The notes under the pieces are model-generated. The model made no database searches. It was not told the origin of the DNA and saw only the letters and a list, made by a program, of their open reading frames with translations. 64,000 bases of DNA from an uncultured Chlorobiaceae bacterium. GTDB lineage: Bacteria; Bacteroidota; Chlorobiia; Chlorobiales; Chlorobiaceae. Location: the NCBI GenBank assembly GCA_903843305.1, contig CAIMPI010000027.1:26671-90670 (forward strand). The letters run 5' to 3'. This document shows, piece after piece, positions 52,533 to 61,775 of this stretch. Every line of letters begins with the position of its first letter. Within the stretch, counting starts at the first letter, position 1. The translations under genes and the position numbers were made by a program.

Positions 52533-55394
52533 TTACTTCAGGTAATAGGTCTTTTCATCGGGCCTGAATGGGCGACCCATCCAGAGAGGACGACGAAGAC
52601 CGTCTGGCCCGGGCGCCGGCCTTGTCATGGCAAGCCACTCCTTGTAAATCTGGAATGAGCGCTCCGTATCGACAAACACGTCACCATAACAATCCTCTTC
52701 ATGCGCTTTTTCGATACGCACTTTCTGATGCCAGCAGTGCATGCCGCTGATAGGATCGGGATGAACCGGGAAGGTAATGTTCTGGTGCACCCCACCATCA
52801 GACCAGAATATTCTGGACGAATCGGGATCGCTGCTCTCATAGGGCTCAATGCTTTCGGCGACACGCATTTTCCATTTTCCGCCACCTTCACGCTTGATCT
52901 CAACCCTGTTGGTTGCCCAACGATTGGCCGCCGGATCCTGCTCGCGGCGCCAGCGACCGATATGGTGCGAACAGGCAACCACGCCGGGACGAATCCCTTC
53001 TGTAACCCATACACGGTTGATGAAAAAGCCGATATCAGTATTCACCCTGATAAGATCACCATCTTCAAAACCGAGGCTCTTTGCATCTGACGCATTCATC
53101 CAGACCGGATTGCGATGCGCAATCTCGGCCAGCCATTTGGCATTGCCGGAACGGGAGTGAATCAGGACAGGCAGACGGAAGGTTGGAACCAGCGCAAAAT
53201 CCCCCTTGCTCCGGTTCATGATCTCCTGATGCACATGGCTTTTGATGTAGACAGGAAGGCGATATTCAGGCCACTTCCAGTCGACCATCGTCTGTGAATA
53301 GAGTTCCTGCTTGCGCGACGGCGTTGGAAATCCGGTGCAATTTGCACCATTAACCTGAACACCGATTGACTTGCCATTTTTCGTTATAAGACCTGTCTCC
53401 GGCTTTACTGTTGAGCCTTGCAGATCCGCCTCCGACAAGGTTCTTTCATTGACCTTGTACACGTTGCTTTCAACCTCGAAGGCTCCATACTTCTGCATGT
53501 ATTCCAATGCTGTCAGTCCCTCTTTGGCCGCCTTTTCCGGCAGCCCGGGGACTCGCTCAAAGATATAACGGTAATACTCCTCAATAGTGATCTTTTCGCC
53601 GGGACGGTAAGGCGACATGCAATACTGCTTTATACCGAGGCTTCCATCCGGATCAATCCGCCAGGTAAGCTCAATCCAGAACTCATCCTCTTCCCATACC
53701 TCACCGGTATTTGCCTGCCAGGTATATTCCACTGGGTGTCCCATCTTTGCGTGAGCAACACGAAGAACCGGTTGACGGAAAGCAATCCACTTGCCCGCAT
53801 GGGTTTCATAACTGATAAGATCATGCCGCTCGGCAGAGTGCCCCATAGGAAGCACGTAATCGGCAAAATAGGCCGTTTCACTCCAGGTTGGAGTAAGCGC
53901 CGCATGAAGACCGATTTTTGATTCATCCTCCAGCGCCTCGATCCATGAAAAACCATCAGGATAGGTCCAGACTGGATTAAAGACTCTGGTAAAATAAACA
54001 TCGAGTTTGCCACGCCCCTCTTTGAGAAAATGGGGGAGCAGGAAGCTCAGCTCAAAATGGGCAAGAGGATACTCGTCAGGTAACTGGAGTGTGTTCCAGA
54101 AGGTCTGTGGTTTCGGCTTGGCATGAACATCCGGGTGGAATTTGTTCCATGCGCTTGGCGAAGTTCCTCCAAGCGTACCAACACTGCCGGTCAGAACATT
54201 CAAGAAATGGAGAGTACGTGATACTGCCCAACCACCAAGATTACCACTGCTTGCGCTACGCCATACATGCGTGGCAAACTGCGTACCTGCCTCACCTATT
54301 TTTCGGGCAACCTCAACAATCATTGCCGCCTTGACACCACTCTCTTTTTCTGCATACTCAGGAGTGTACGCACTGTACTCTTTTTTCAGAGCCTCAATGA
54401 AATTTTCAAAAGTCACCGGAGTCCCCTGATAATCCTGCCGCAGGTACTCCTTCCAGTTTACCCAGTTTTCGAGATAGTCGCGGTTGTAAAGCCCTTCATC
54501 GATAATAACCTTTGCCATGGCAAGCAAAATCGCAGGCTCACTGCCTGGAAAACTCGGCATCCAGTAATCCGACATGCTTGCCGTGTTTGAAAGACGAGGA
54601 TCCAGCACAGCAAGTTTGGCACCCTTCATTCTGGCCTCAATAATGCGCTGGGCATGAGGGTTGAAATAGTGCCCCGACTCAAGGTGGGCACTGACCAAAA
54701 GCATAAATTTAGCATTGGTATAGTCGGGCGACGGACGATCGAGCCCTTCCCATATCGCATAACCAAAGCGGGCACCCGAGGAACAGACATTGGTGTGGCT
54801 GTTATGGCCATCCACATTCCATGCCCTGAGCACCCATTCCATGAAACCTTCATGGCCGGGACGTCCGACATGGTAAGATATTTCATTGTTGCGCCCCTCC
54901 TGTATGGCTTTGCGCATTCTTCCTGCAATATCGTCAAGTACACTGTCCCAGCTCACCCTGTCCCACTTGCCGCCCCCTCTTTTTCCTGAGCGTTTCATAG
55001 GGTATAGCACTCGATCAGTATCCTCAATCTGGTTAAGGGTTGCAGGCCCTTTTGCACAGTTTCTGCCTCGGCTTGCCGGATGATAAGGATTGCCGACCAG
55101 CTTGCGCATCGTCATGGTCTCCTTGTCAACATAAGCCAGAAGACCGCAACCTGCCTCACAGTTAAAACAGGCTGTCGGAATCAGCATATACTCTTTAGCC
55201 TTGCGTTCAGGCCAACTTTTGGAATCGTATTCCACCCAGTTATCCCATTGATCGGGAGGTGGACAGTTTACCTGACTGCCATCGTAAGTTGCACTTTTTA
55301 CGCCACGACCATCACCCTCAGCATGGAGATCAGGAATGAGATGCAGCTTCTCAGCTATAGTTTCAATAACCGTTGGTTTATGGGTATAACTCAT
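52533..55394 (-). CDS. soeA: Cytoplasmic molybdopterin oxidoreductase, SoeA-like (sulfite dehydrogenase)
   Basis: Catalytic subunit of a complex iron-sulfur molybdoenzyme, 953 residues. The N-terminal [4Fe-4S] motif is TACFNCEAGCGLLAYVDK...RGRNCAKG. HTNVCSSGARFGYAIWEG contains the likely molybdenum-ligating residue. The C-terminal molybdopterin-dinucleotide domain spans about 740-950. No Tat signal is present, so the subunit stays in the cytoplasm, as SoeA of Allochromatium does and unlike periplasmic PsrA/PhsA. With the fused subunit upstream it should oxidise sulfite to sulfate. In green sulfur bacteria this complex was earlier called a polysulfide-reductase-like complex; that activity remains the alternative. 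Confidence 0.87.
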   Translation of the reverse strand: MSYTHKPTVIETIAEKLHLIPDLHAEGDGRGVKSATYDGSQVNCPPPDQWDNWVEYDSKSWPERKAKEYMLIPTACFNCEAGCGLLAYVDKETMTMRKLVGNPYHPASRGRNCAKGPATLNQIEDTDRVLYPMKRSGKRGGGKWDRVSWDSVLDDIAGRMRKAIQEGRNNEISYHVGRPGHEGFMEWVLRAWNVDGHNSHTNVCSSGARFGYAIWEGLDRPSPDYTNAKFMLLVSAHLESGHYFNPHAQRIIEARMKGAKLAVLDPRLSNTASMSDYWMPSFPGSEPAILLAMAKVIIDEGLYNRDYLENWVNWKEYLRQDYQGTPVTFENFIEALKKEYSAYTPEYAEKESGVKAAMIVEVARKIGEAGTQFATHVWRSASSGNLGGWAVSRTLHFLNVLTGSVGTLGGTSPSAWNKFHPDVHAKPKPQTFWNTLQLPDEYPLAHFELSFLLPHFLKEGRGKLDVYFTRVFNPVWTYPDGFSWIEALEDESKIGLHAALTPTWSETAYFADYVLPMGHSAERHDLISYETHAGKWIAFRQPVLRVAHAKMGHPVEYTWQANTGEVWEEDEFWIELTWRIDPDGSLGIKQYCMSPYRPGEKITIEEYYRYIFERVPGLPEKAAKEGLTALEYMQKYGAFEVESNVYKVNERTLSEADLQGSTVKPETGLITKNGKSIGVQVNGANCTGFPTPSRKQELYSQTMVDWKWPEYRLPVYIKSHVHQEIMNRSKGDFALVPTFRLPVLIHSRSGNAKWLAEIAHRNPVWMNASDAKSLGFEDGDLIRVNTDIGFFINRVWVTEGIRPGVVACSHHIGRWRREQDPAANRWATNRVEIKREGGGKWKMRVAESIEPYESSDPDSSRIFWSDGGVHQNITFPVHPDPISGMHCWHQKVRIEKAHEEDCYGDVFVDTERSFQIYKEWLAMTRPAPGPDGLRRPLWMGRPFRPDEKTYYLK

Positions 55395-55412
55395 AGTTTC
55401 TCCAGCACTTGT

Positions 55413-56966
55413 TTAACTTAACGGAACGGTTTGCGGTGCATGAATCCAGACTTTTTCTGTGTAGAAGACACCACAAAGTCCACAAATGGCGGCGACGGCA
55501 AGTATCACAGGAGAGGAAACAGCAAGACACAAGAGAAGGGGAAGGACATTCCCCAGCATGAAACTTCCATACCAGAACGTTTTTTTCAGTGAGCCGTGCA
55601 GGATAACTTCCGCAGCACGTTCTGCAGACTTTGACGGATGCTTGCCAAAAAGTTCAAGAAGCATAACCAGAATATGGAGAACAAAACCGCCCGCAAGAGC
55701 TGGCCTGAGCGTTTCGGAAAGATCTGGAGCACTGGATGTCACAACACCAAGAACGAGCATCGCTGAACCACCGGCGAGTAACGAGTTCAGGAACATGTGC
55801 AACAGAAGCATGGGACTTTGCCAGAAATCTCTCCCTTTGGCAGATCCAAACAGGAATGCGGTATAGGTCGCCGTTAACAGCGCAAAGAGCGCACCACACC
55901 ACAGCGATATTGTTTCGAAAAGAGGCAATTGCAGATATTTTGCAGTTCCCCACAAGGCAAGAAAAGCACCAAAGCCTGCAATAGTCAAACCGCCCTTCAC
56001 AAGCCATGAACCAAATTGCGGACGAAGCATCACTGAGGAAAAACGCTCTGGACGATCAAGATCTTTGACAAGAAATCCCCCCGTAAGGGCAAGAAAGAAC
56101 AGCGACGTCGCCCAAACAGCCCATTGCAGGGAATCTGAAAGGGAGTGCATCAGCAACGTCTGCAAAACAAACATCAGAAGAAACAATCCTGAGGCAACCG
56201 CCTTCGACCAGACATAAGCTGGAACCTCCCAGCCCCATACAACTCCTTTTGCTGGGATATCATATACTTTTCTGGCCTTTGGCTTTCCATCAACACCAAC
56301 TGCAGGAAGAGATTTTCGTGGGGGTTTCACAAACTCTTTTCCAGCAAAATGGCCAACACCCCGAGACTGCTCACTCCAGAGATATCCGTTAACTTCTGAA
56401 ACCTCCAGCGGATCAAGCGAAGCACCATCTCCATTGATGTAAAAAAGCTTGGGTGAAGTTCCTTTTTCAGGCTTTCGCACCATAGTCTGTTCTTTTGCAA
56501 CAAGAATAGCGATCTCACTCTGCGGGTCATCAAGATCTCCTGCAATAATTGCCTGCTGGGGACAAATCGCCACACAGGCAGGCTTGAGAGCAACCTCTTT
56601 TCGATGAGCACAATAATTACATTTTGCAGAGGTGTGACTCTCGGGATCCATATAGAGCGCACCGTAAGGACATGCTTGAGAGCAGGCTTTGCAGCCAATA
56701 CAGCGGCGCTGATCAAAATCGACAATACCGTCATCCCGTTGATGCAGAGCCTCGACAGGACAAATATCAACACATGGGGGTTCAGCGCAATGGTTGCAGC
56801 GAAGAACAGTAAAATATCTTTTACTGTTGGGAAAGGTGCCCTTTTCAACATACTTCACCCAAGTACGGTTTACACCAAGAGGTACCTGGTTTTCTGATTT
56901 ACATGCCACCGTACATGCGTGACATCCGATACATTTTCGGGCGTCAATAACAAAGCCGTAATTCAT
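55413..56966 (-). CDS. soeBC: Fused iron-sulfur and membrane-anchor subunits, SoeB-SoeC
   Basis: A 517-residue fusion. Residues about 1-190 are a DmsB/PsrB-like ferredoxin with four cysteine groups: CIGCHACTVACK, CNHCAEPPCVDICP, CIGCKACSQACP and CNYCAHRKEVALKPACVAICP. A linker of about 60 residues leads to a membrane domain (about 255-510) of eight or nine helices in the DmsC/NrfD style (LVKDLDRPERFSSVMLRPQFGSWL). It carries electrons from SoeA to quinone. In Allochromatium soeB and soeC are separate genes. First gene of the operon; 18 bp before soeA. Confidence 0.88.
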   Translation of the reverse strand: MNYGFVIDARKCIGCHACTVACKSENQVPLGVNRTWVKYVEKGTFPNSKRYFTVLRCNHCAEPPCVDICPVEALHQRDDGIVDFDQRRCIGCKACSQACPYGALYMDPESHTSAKCNYCAHRKEVALKPACVAICPQQAIIAGDLDDPQSEIAILVAKEQTMVRKPEKGTSPKLFYINGDGASLDPLEVSEVNGYLWSEQSRGVGHFAGKEFVKPPRKSLPAVGVDGKPKARKVYDIPAKGVVWGWEVPAYVWSKAVASGLFLLMFVLQTLLMHSLSDSLQWAVWATSLFFLALTGGFLVKDLDRPERFSSVMLRPQFGSWLVKGGLTIAGFGAFLALWGTAKYLQLPLFETISLWCGALFALLTATYTAFLFGSAKGRDFWQSPMLLLHMFLNSLLAGGSAMLVLGVVTSSAPDLSETLRPALAGGFVLHILVMLLELFGKHPSKSAERAAEVILHGSLKKTFWYGSFMLGNVLPLLLCLAVSSPVILAVAAICGLCGVFYTEKVWIHAPQTVPLS

Positions 56967-57372
56967 GGACTGGTTTGCTCTAAATATTATAATACTGCTG
57001 CCGTTTTATAACTCTCGTCATCCCAGCTCTCAGGCTGAACATGACCGATGTATGACGGTTCTTTCTTGTCACCGTTCCGGAACCAGAAAAAGATGCCTGC
57101 AAAAGCGCCAATCAAGTTACTATATTGTTATATAATTGACGAGCGTTATTTTAAGAAAAGATATTTACTCTTCAAAAAGAAATTACAAGCAAGGAGCATT
57201 TGCGTATTTACACTAATACCCCGGGAAGTGACGTAAGGCGAGATGAGGAGCCGTCTGGCAGGCTTAACTATACAAGATTATAAAAAAGACAGTTAAACCC
57301 ACCAGTAGCTGTTGATGGATATTGAAGAAGGAACATGCAGAGAGCAACACGAGTTCAGGCAAAGAGTTTGAT
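56967..57372. other. Intergenic region upstream of the soe operon
   Basis: About 400 bp. On the minus strand fragments in two frames (AFAGIFFWFRNGDKKE and PSYIGHVQPESWDDESYKTA) look like a broken small membrane-protein gene directly before soeBC, but they are in different frames and unidentified. At 57216-57223 the word ataccccg also occurs in the centre of the cstR palindrome. No confident promoter or terminator. Confidence 0.35.
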
Positions 57373-58599
57373 TTATCCCACTTCCTTTCCTGCCATAACC
57401 AGGGTTGGAGGTGCACCAAGATGCCTTCCGGCTAACAGAACATTCCAGTAGAGCCATTCAAAACCCAACTTTCCTTGCCAGTTCATCTTTGTTTCCTTGA
57501 GAAGAGTGAATGGGCCCAGTTTTGGCATCGGGAACTTGCCGGGCAGGGGTTCTATCTTGTAGTTGAAATCAATCAACGAGGAGGTGCCTTTGGAATAGAC
57601 GATGAAGCAGGTTGAGTGACCATCATAAATCTCTTCCGGTTTCACGCCGTGGATTTCCGCCATAATATTAAAAACAACCACATCAGCCTCATAATGAGCT
57701 ACAGAACCAGCTTTTGAAGTTGGAACGTTCGTAGCATCACCGATCACATAGACCCTGTCATGCTTCAATGCTTTGAGCGTGTTTTGGTGAGTGGGCACAT
57801 AGCCGATACCGTCATCAATTCCTGAATTGCTGATAACTTTATCACCAATAGTTGTTGGCACAATTACAAGTGTATCATAAGAGATTTTGTCCCCTTGTAT
57901 AGATTCGATATACTTTTCCTTGCCATTCACAGCATTAAGTTCGTAACCGGTGGTGATTTTAATGTTTTTGCTCTTGGCAGACTCAGTGAAGACCGCTGAA
58001 GCCTTGGGTTTCGTGAACGCGCCTGACAAAGGCGTCACCAGTTCAATCTCTGTTTTGTTTCTGATACCTTTCTTCCGGCAGAACCAGTCTGCCATAAAGA
58101 CAAACTCAATGGGAGCAACAGGGCATTTGAAAGGAAGTTCAGCAATATTCATCACCAGTTTCCCACCATTAAACTCTTTCATTTTCTGGCGCAGCATTTC
58201 AGCCGCCGGAATGGTATAAAACGAAAAAGCATTCTTGCCCCATGCATCCATAAGACCATCATTTTCCTCAGGTGCAATATTGCATCCTGTGCTTATAATC
58301 AGAAAATCATAAGAAAAAGAGTGGTTTTTAGTCTTTACTTCTTTTTTATCAGGATCAATATGAGTGATTTCATCGATCACAAAATCAACACCGGGGAGAA
58401 TATACTTTGTTCTTGACCGCACAAGAGTGCTTGCCTTTTGAAGGCCAAAAGGGACAAAAAGCATTCCCGGTTGATAGATATGCTGATCATCACGATCTAT
58501 AACCGTGATCTCCCAGTCACTAGGCAAATGTCTCCTCAGATTATTAGAGACAATTGTCCCTCCGGTGCCTGCACCCAATACAACTATTTTTTTTGACAT
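57373..58599 (-). CDS. sqr: Sulfide:quinone oxidoreductase-family flavoprotein, shorter form
   Basis: 408 residues. FAD motif KIVVLGAGTGGTIVSNNLRR at the N-terminus and VYVIGDATNVPTSKAGSVAHYEADVV near the C-terminus are the usual SQR/FCC flavin motifs. Cysteines at STGCNIAPEE, PFKCPVAPIEF and STCFIVYS correspond to the three redox-relevant cysteines of SQR. It ends in a membrane-associating segment (FEWLYWNVLLAGRHLGAPP). It differs strongly from the 484-residue SQR at 40.2 kb, so the strain has at least two SQR types. It could act on sulfide or on organic persulfides. Transcribed alone upstream of the soe operon. Confidence 0.87.
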   Translation of the reverse strand: MSKKIVVLGAGTGGTIVSNNLRRHLPSDWEITVIDRDDQHIYQPGMLFVPFGLQKASTLVRSRTKYILPGVDFVIDEITHIDPDKKEVKTKNHSFSYDFLIISTGCNIAPEENDGLMDAWGKNAFSFYTIPAAEMLRQKMKEFNGGKLVMNIAELPFKCPVAPIEFVFMADWFCRKKGIRNKTEIELVTPLSGAFTKPKASAVFTESAKSKNIKITTGYELNAVNGKEKYIESIQGDKISYDTLVIVPTTIGDKVISNSGIDDGIGYVPTHQNTLKALKHDRVYVIGDATNVPTSKAGSVAHYEADVVVFNIMAEIHGVKPEEIYDGHSTCFIVYSKGTSSLIDFNYKIEPLPGKFPMPKLGPFTLLKETKMNWQGKLGFEWLYWNVLLAGRHLGAPPTLVMAGKEVG

Positions 58600-59163
58600 T
58601 ATTCTAAACTCCTTTTTCGGGATGAGTTATAAACAGATGAAGTGAAAAGACAAAAAGAAACTTTCATGACAACGCAAGAGGGCCGTCACTGACAGTATGG
58701 ATCTGACAAATAATCACAGAACCATTCTACTACCATTTCAGAAAGATGTAGACATGCCTAACGGGAGACTCTAATTCTTGTATTGTTCAACCACATAAAC
58801 ACTGCCAATAAAAACATCAAGCACAAGTGTGTAGTCGCAACAAAAGAATTCCTGTATCTCTGTATGCTTTTACAATTGTTAAAATATATATAACATCACG
58901 CGAAAATACAAAGAATACTATCCGGTAAAGCGTTCCTTTCAAAAACGTCCCGGTGATTCTCCGCCTTGCATAAGAAGAGTCATTACGCGATAATAGCAGT
59001 AATCTTGCTAAGCAAGCCAACTATTGTACAACAATATCCCAGTACCTTGCCAATAGATTCGAACTGCTTTTTTCCGTTCCGCCTGAGGGAGATAAGAAAT
59101 ATCTTTATAACTTTGCAGATTACGGAATCCTCTCTTTATAACATTTTACCGGTACGGCATACC
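58600..59163. other. Divergent intergenic region, no gene supported
   Basis: About 560 bp between the short SQR (minus) and the UPF0149 gene (plus). The ORFs listed in the track across it (58817..59020 minus and the first 66 codons of 58966..59766) have no family resemblance. No RNA gene was recognised. Confidence 0.45.
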
Positions 59164-59766
59164 ATGAACTCTTCTGATCCCTTGATGCAGCCGCTCTCAT
59201 TTGATGAGCTCAATATCCTTGAACACTTTCTCGTCTCAGAACAGACTCCCCCCGATTCGCTCGCCTCTCTTGAAATGCTTGATGGTTATATGACGGCCGC
59301 GGCGGCTGGTCCACAGGTATTCCAGGTTGACGACTGGTATGCTTCAATCTGGGATCAGGAAAAAAAGCTCATGCCTGAGTTCACCTCAACTGAGGAAGCT
59401 GATTTGATTGGCGAGCTGATTGTCCGCCATAATAATTCTATTACGCGAATCTTGAGTGAAGAGCCAGAGGAGTTTCTGCCGCTTTATGAGAGGGTCGGGT
59501 ATGAAAGTGAAGAAGAGGAAAAACTGGCTGTTGAGGAGTGGGCGATGGGATTTATTATCGGAATGGAACTGGCTTATGATGCATGGGAGCCTTTTTTTGA
59601 CAATGAGCAAGTATCTCTTTTTACGTTACCAATGTTTATGCTTGGAAAGGTCTCGGAGGAGTCCGAAAGCCTGACTGAGGAGGAAATCCTGGATCTGACA
59701 GAATCAATGGCTAACTCTGTGATTCTGATTAACTCTTTCTGGCATAGCAATGAGGATAAGGATTAG
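59164..59766 (+). CDS. UPF0149 (YecA/YgfB-like) family protein
   Basis: The ATG at 59164 (MNSSDPLMQPLSFDELNILE) gives 200 residues; the longer track ORF adds unrelated leader. SLEMLDGYMTAAAAGP and EWAMGFIIGMELAYDAWEPFF are the family motifs; the protein is very acidic and helical. It lacks the C-terminal SEC-C zinc motif of YecA. Function of the family is not established. A strong shared terminator separates it from convergent rplI. Confidence 0.85.
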   Translation: MNSSDPLMQPLSFDELNILEHFLVSEQTPPDSLASLEMLDGYMTAAAAGPQVFQVDDWYASIWDQEKKLMPEFTSTEEADLIGELIVRHNNSITRILSEEPEEFLPLYERVGYESEEEEKLAVEEWAMGFIIGMELAYDAWEPFFDNEQVSLFTLPMFMLGKVSEESESLTEEEILDLTESMANSVILINSFWHSNEDKD

Positions 59767-59782
59767 AGAGTAATACGTAAAA

Positions 59783-59814
59783 AAGCTCCGTGAAATTTAC
59801 ACTTCACGGAGCTT
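59783..59814. terminator. Bidirectional terminator between UPF0149 gene and rplI
   Basis: Perfect 12-bp stem aagctccgtgaa (59783-59794) and ttcacggagctt (59803-59814) with an 8-base loop, preceded by aaaa (a U-run for minus-strand transcripts) and lying between two convergent genes. Confidence 0.85.
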
Positions 59815-59844
59815 GAAGAACTGTTGGTGAGTCACAAAAATGGC

Positions 59845-60300
59845 TCAGGCTTCCGCACCTTCGGCCTCTACTTCAAAATGAATCTTTACCGCAATGTCCA
59901 TAAAGATTTTTGCGTCGGCTTCGTATTTGCCGAGCGATTTGATCGGTGCCTCAATGGTAATTTTCCTGCGGTCAATCTCAATACCCTGCACTTTCAGTGC
60001 ATCGGCAATATCCGCAGAGGTTACTGTACCAAACAGTTTGCCGGATTCACCTGCTTTAGCAAACACCTTGAGTGACAATTGCTCGATTTTCTGAGCATAT
60101 TCACGGGCGTTTTTGCGTTGCAGCTCAACCTTTTTGGTTTGCTGTTTCTTCTCTGTTTCAAGAGCTTTAAGCGTGCCCTCGGTAGCTCTTATAGCCATAC
60201 CCTGCGGAATCAGGAAATTGTTTGCGTAACCGTTTTTTACGGCAACAACTTCGCCTGCATCACCAAGGGTAGCCACATCTTTTCTTAAAATGACTTTCAC
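59845..60300 (-). CDS. rplI: 50S ribosomal protein L9
   Basis: [36 protein letters not shown] is the canonical L9 N-terminal RNA-binding domain; a long connecting helix (about 42-75) and the C-terminal domain ([26 protein letters not shown]) follow. 151 residues, typical. Last gene of rpsF-ssb-rpsR-rplI. Confidence 0.98.
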   Translation of the reverse strand: MKVILRKDVATLGDAGEVVAVKNGYANNFLIPQGMAIRATEGTLKALETEKKQQTKKVELQRKNAREYAQKIEQLSLKVFAKAGESGKLFGTVTSADIADALKVQGIEIDRRKITIEAPIKSLGKYEADAKIFMDIAVKIHFEVEAEGAEA

Positions 60301-60336
60301 TGCTTAGCTTCCTTGTTCAATAGATTGCAAAATTGG

Positions 60337-60615
60337 TTATTTGTATTCGTCGACAACATAAGGAATAACGGCCAAGAAGCGTGCCCATTTTACTGAATGA
60401 GTAAGAAGGTTCTGCTCTTTGGCTGAAAGTCCGGTGATGCGACGAGGAATAATTTTTCCCTGATCGTTAATAAATCTTTTGAGTTTACGCTCATCCCTGT
60501 AATCGAAAAAAACGACTTGGTTCTTCGATACTTTCTTTTTGGAAGCAAGAGCATTGCTCAATGATTTGTTACCCTGTGCTTTGTAACCCGGTGATTGTGT
60601 GAATTTTTGTTTCAT
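60337..60615 (-). CDS. rpsR: 30S ribosomal protein S18
   Basis: 92 residues with the S18 signature DYRDERKLKRFINDQGKIIPRRITGLSAKEQNLLTHSVKWARFLAVIPY. The N-terminal ~25 residues are basic and somewhat longer than E. coli S18 (75 residues). Between ssb and rplI in the standard operon. Confidence 0.98.
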   Translation of the reverse strand: MKQKFTQSPGYKAQGNKSLSNALASKKKVSKNQVVFFDYRDERKLKRFINDQGKIIPRRITGLSAKEQNLLTHSVKWARFLAVIPYVVDEYK

Positions 60616-60649
60616 AAGTTCATGAAAAAATTTTGCTTACCCTGCCCTT

Positions 60650-61123
60650 TCAGTCTGAAGAAAGGTATTTGTATTCGTAAATGTAACCAGGATCCTCTTC
60701 ATGAATCTCTCCATGATGGTTATTATGACAATCGTCCTCAATAAAGCCCTCCTCGTCTTCCTCACCGTTTTTGTGCTTCTTGTTGAGGAACTGGATTCTT
60801 CTGGCCTTGATTTCAACAACAGTACGGGATGATCCGTCCTGCGCTTTCCACGTCCGGCTTTGTAATTCGCCGTCTACCAGGACTGCTGAACTTTTCTTGA
60901 GATTGTCACGGCAGCTTTCCGCAAGCTTGTTCCAGGCAACAATACCAACATAGCAGACATCTTCCTGCCAAAGGTGATTGCTGTCCCTGAATCTTCTATT
61001 ACATGCTATTGAAAAATTTACTACAGGTGTTCCGCCTGAATTTGTTTGCCTGAAAACAGGATCTTTAGTGAGATTTCCCGCAATGATTACACTGTTGATT
61101 TCAGGCATCTTTAATTCAGCCAT
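60650..61123 (-). CDS. ssb: Single-stranded DNA-binding protein
   Basis: 157 residues. The OB-fold begins MPEINSVIIAGNLTKDPVFRQTNSGGTPVVNFSIACNRRF, followed by VGIVAWNKLAESCRDNLKKSSAVLVDGELQSRTW. The tail is acidic (NGEEDEEGFIEDD) but ends YEYKYLSSD rather than the usual DDDIPF, so the standard partner-binding tip is missing; this suggests a second-type Ssb or a lineage-specific tail. It lies between rpsF and rpsR, as in many bacteria. Confidence 0.95.
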   Translation of the reverse strand: MAELKMPEINSVIIAGNLTKDPVFRQTNSGGTPVVNFSIACNRRFRDSNHLWQEDVCYVGIVAWNKLAESCRDNLKKSSAVLVDGELQSRTWKAQDGSSRTVVEIKARRIQFLNKKHKNGEEDEEGFIEDDCHNNHHGEIHEEDPGYIYEYKYLSSD

Positions 61124-61187
61124 AACATCTTCTCCATTTTATTCTCAAAAGGAATATCTTCGAAGCTTGCGTTCAAACTAACCCTGA

Positions 61188-61589
61188 TCATTTTTCAACA
61201 TTATTGGAAGCCGCGGCCTCGGCAAGGGCGCTGTCTTCCGGGCTGCCAATCACAACACTATACTTCTCTACTCTTTTGCGCATTTCAAGCAGAGCGCTTG
61301 TGAGGTGAATAATCAGGTATCGCAACAGATCTTCCTCGTAACGAATTACTTTTTCGATTTCCGCTATAACGGCTGTAGCCGCAGTAAATTCGATGTGAGC
61401 ATAATACCCGATAGTTTTCTTTTTAATTGGATAGGCTGTCTTGCGCCTGCCAATTTCAAGAACACTACTGATACTGCCACCCTTTTCTGTAATAACCCTT
61501 TGCACCATCGCCATTGCTGCGGCAATGACTTCATCCTGAAGCCCTCCGTCAATGATGAGTGTACATTCATAAAGTTTGTTTATTTCCAT
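61188..61589 (-). CDS. rpsF: 30S ribosomal protein S6
   Basis: ATG 61589 ([19 protein letters not shown]) gives 133 residues; the track's longer start has no homology. The S6 fold pattern is clear: [32 protein letters not shown] and [19 protein letters not shown]. The Ala/Glu-rich tail is extra. First gene of rpsF-ssb-rpsR-rplI. Confidence 0.96.
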   Translation of the reverse strand: MEINKLYECTLIIDGGLQDEVIAAAMAMVQRVITEKGGSISSVLEIGRRKTAYPIKKKTIGYYAHIEFTAATAVIAEIEKVIRYEEDLLRYLIIHLTSALLEMRKRVEKYSVVIGSPEDSALAEAAASNNVEK

Positions 61590-61775
61590 AGCGCAAATGA
61601 TAATAATATTACTACTTATTGCTTGCAATATGGCGAGGGCCCGGCATTGCGCAAGCCAGCCCCACGGCTTCACGGTCTTCCAGTGAACACCATCATGCAA
61701 ATTTGAACCCTTAAGGTAAAGTATTTGAACCATTTTTCCAACCCTAAGGGAAAAGCAGCTAAAGCCGGTTTATTG

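Noticed and set aside
57216-57223. ataccccg upstream of soeBC, and gtatacc upstream of tauE (about 52461), as further CstR operator sites
   Set aside because: Each resembles only part of the 33-bp palindrome and lacks the mirrored arm; too weak to call without a motif scan.
57048-57236. 62-codon plus-strand ORF before the short SQR
   Set aside because: Runs through an apparently decayed minus-strand fragment, with no homology pattern or ribosome site.
58817-59020. 67-codon minus-strand ORF in the intergenic region
   Set aside because: No ribosome site, no family pattern, and it overlaps the likely promoter area of the UPF0149 gene.
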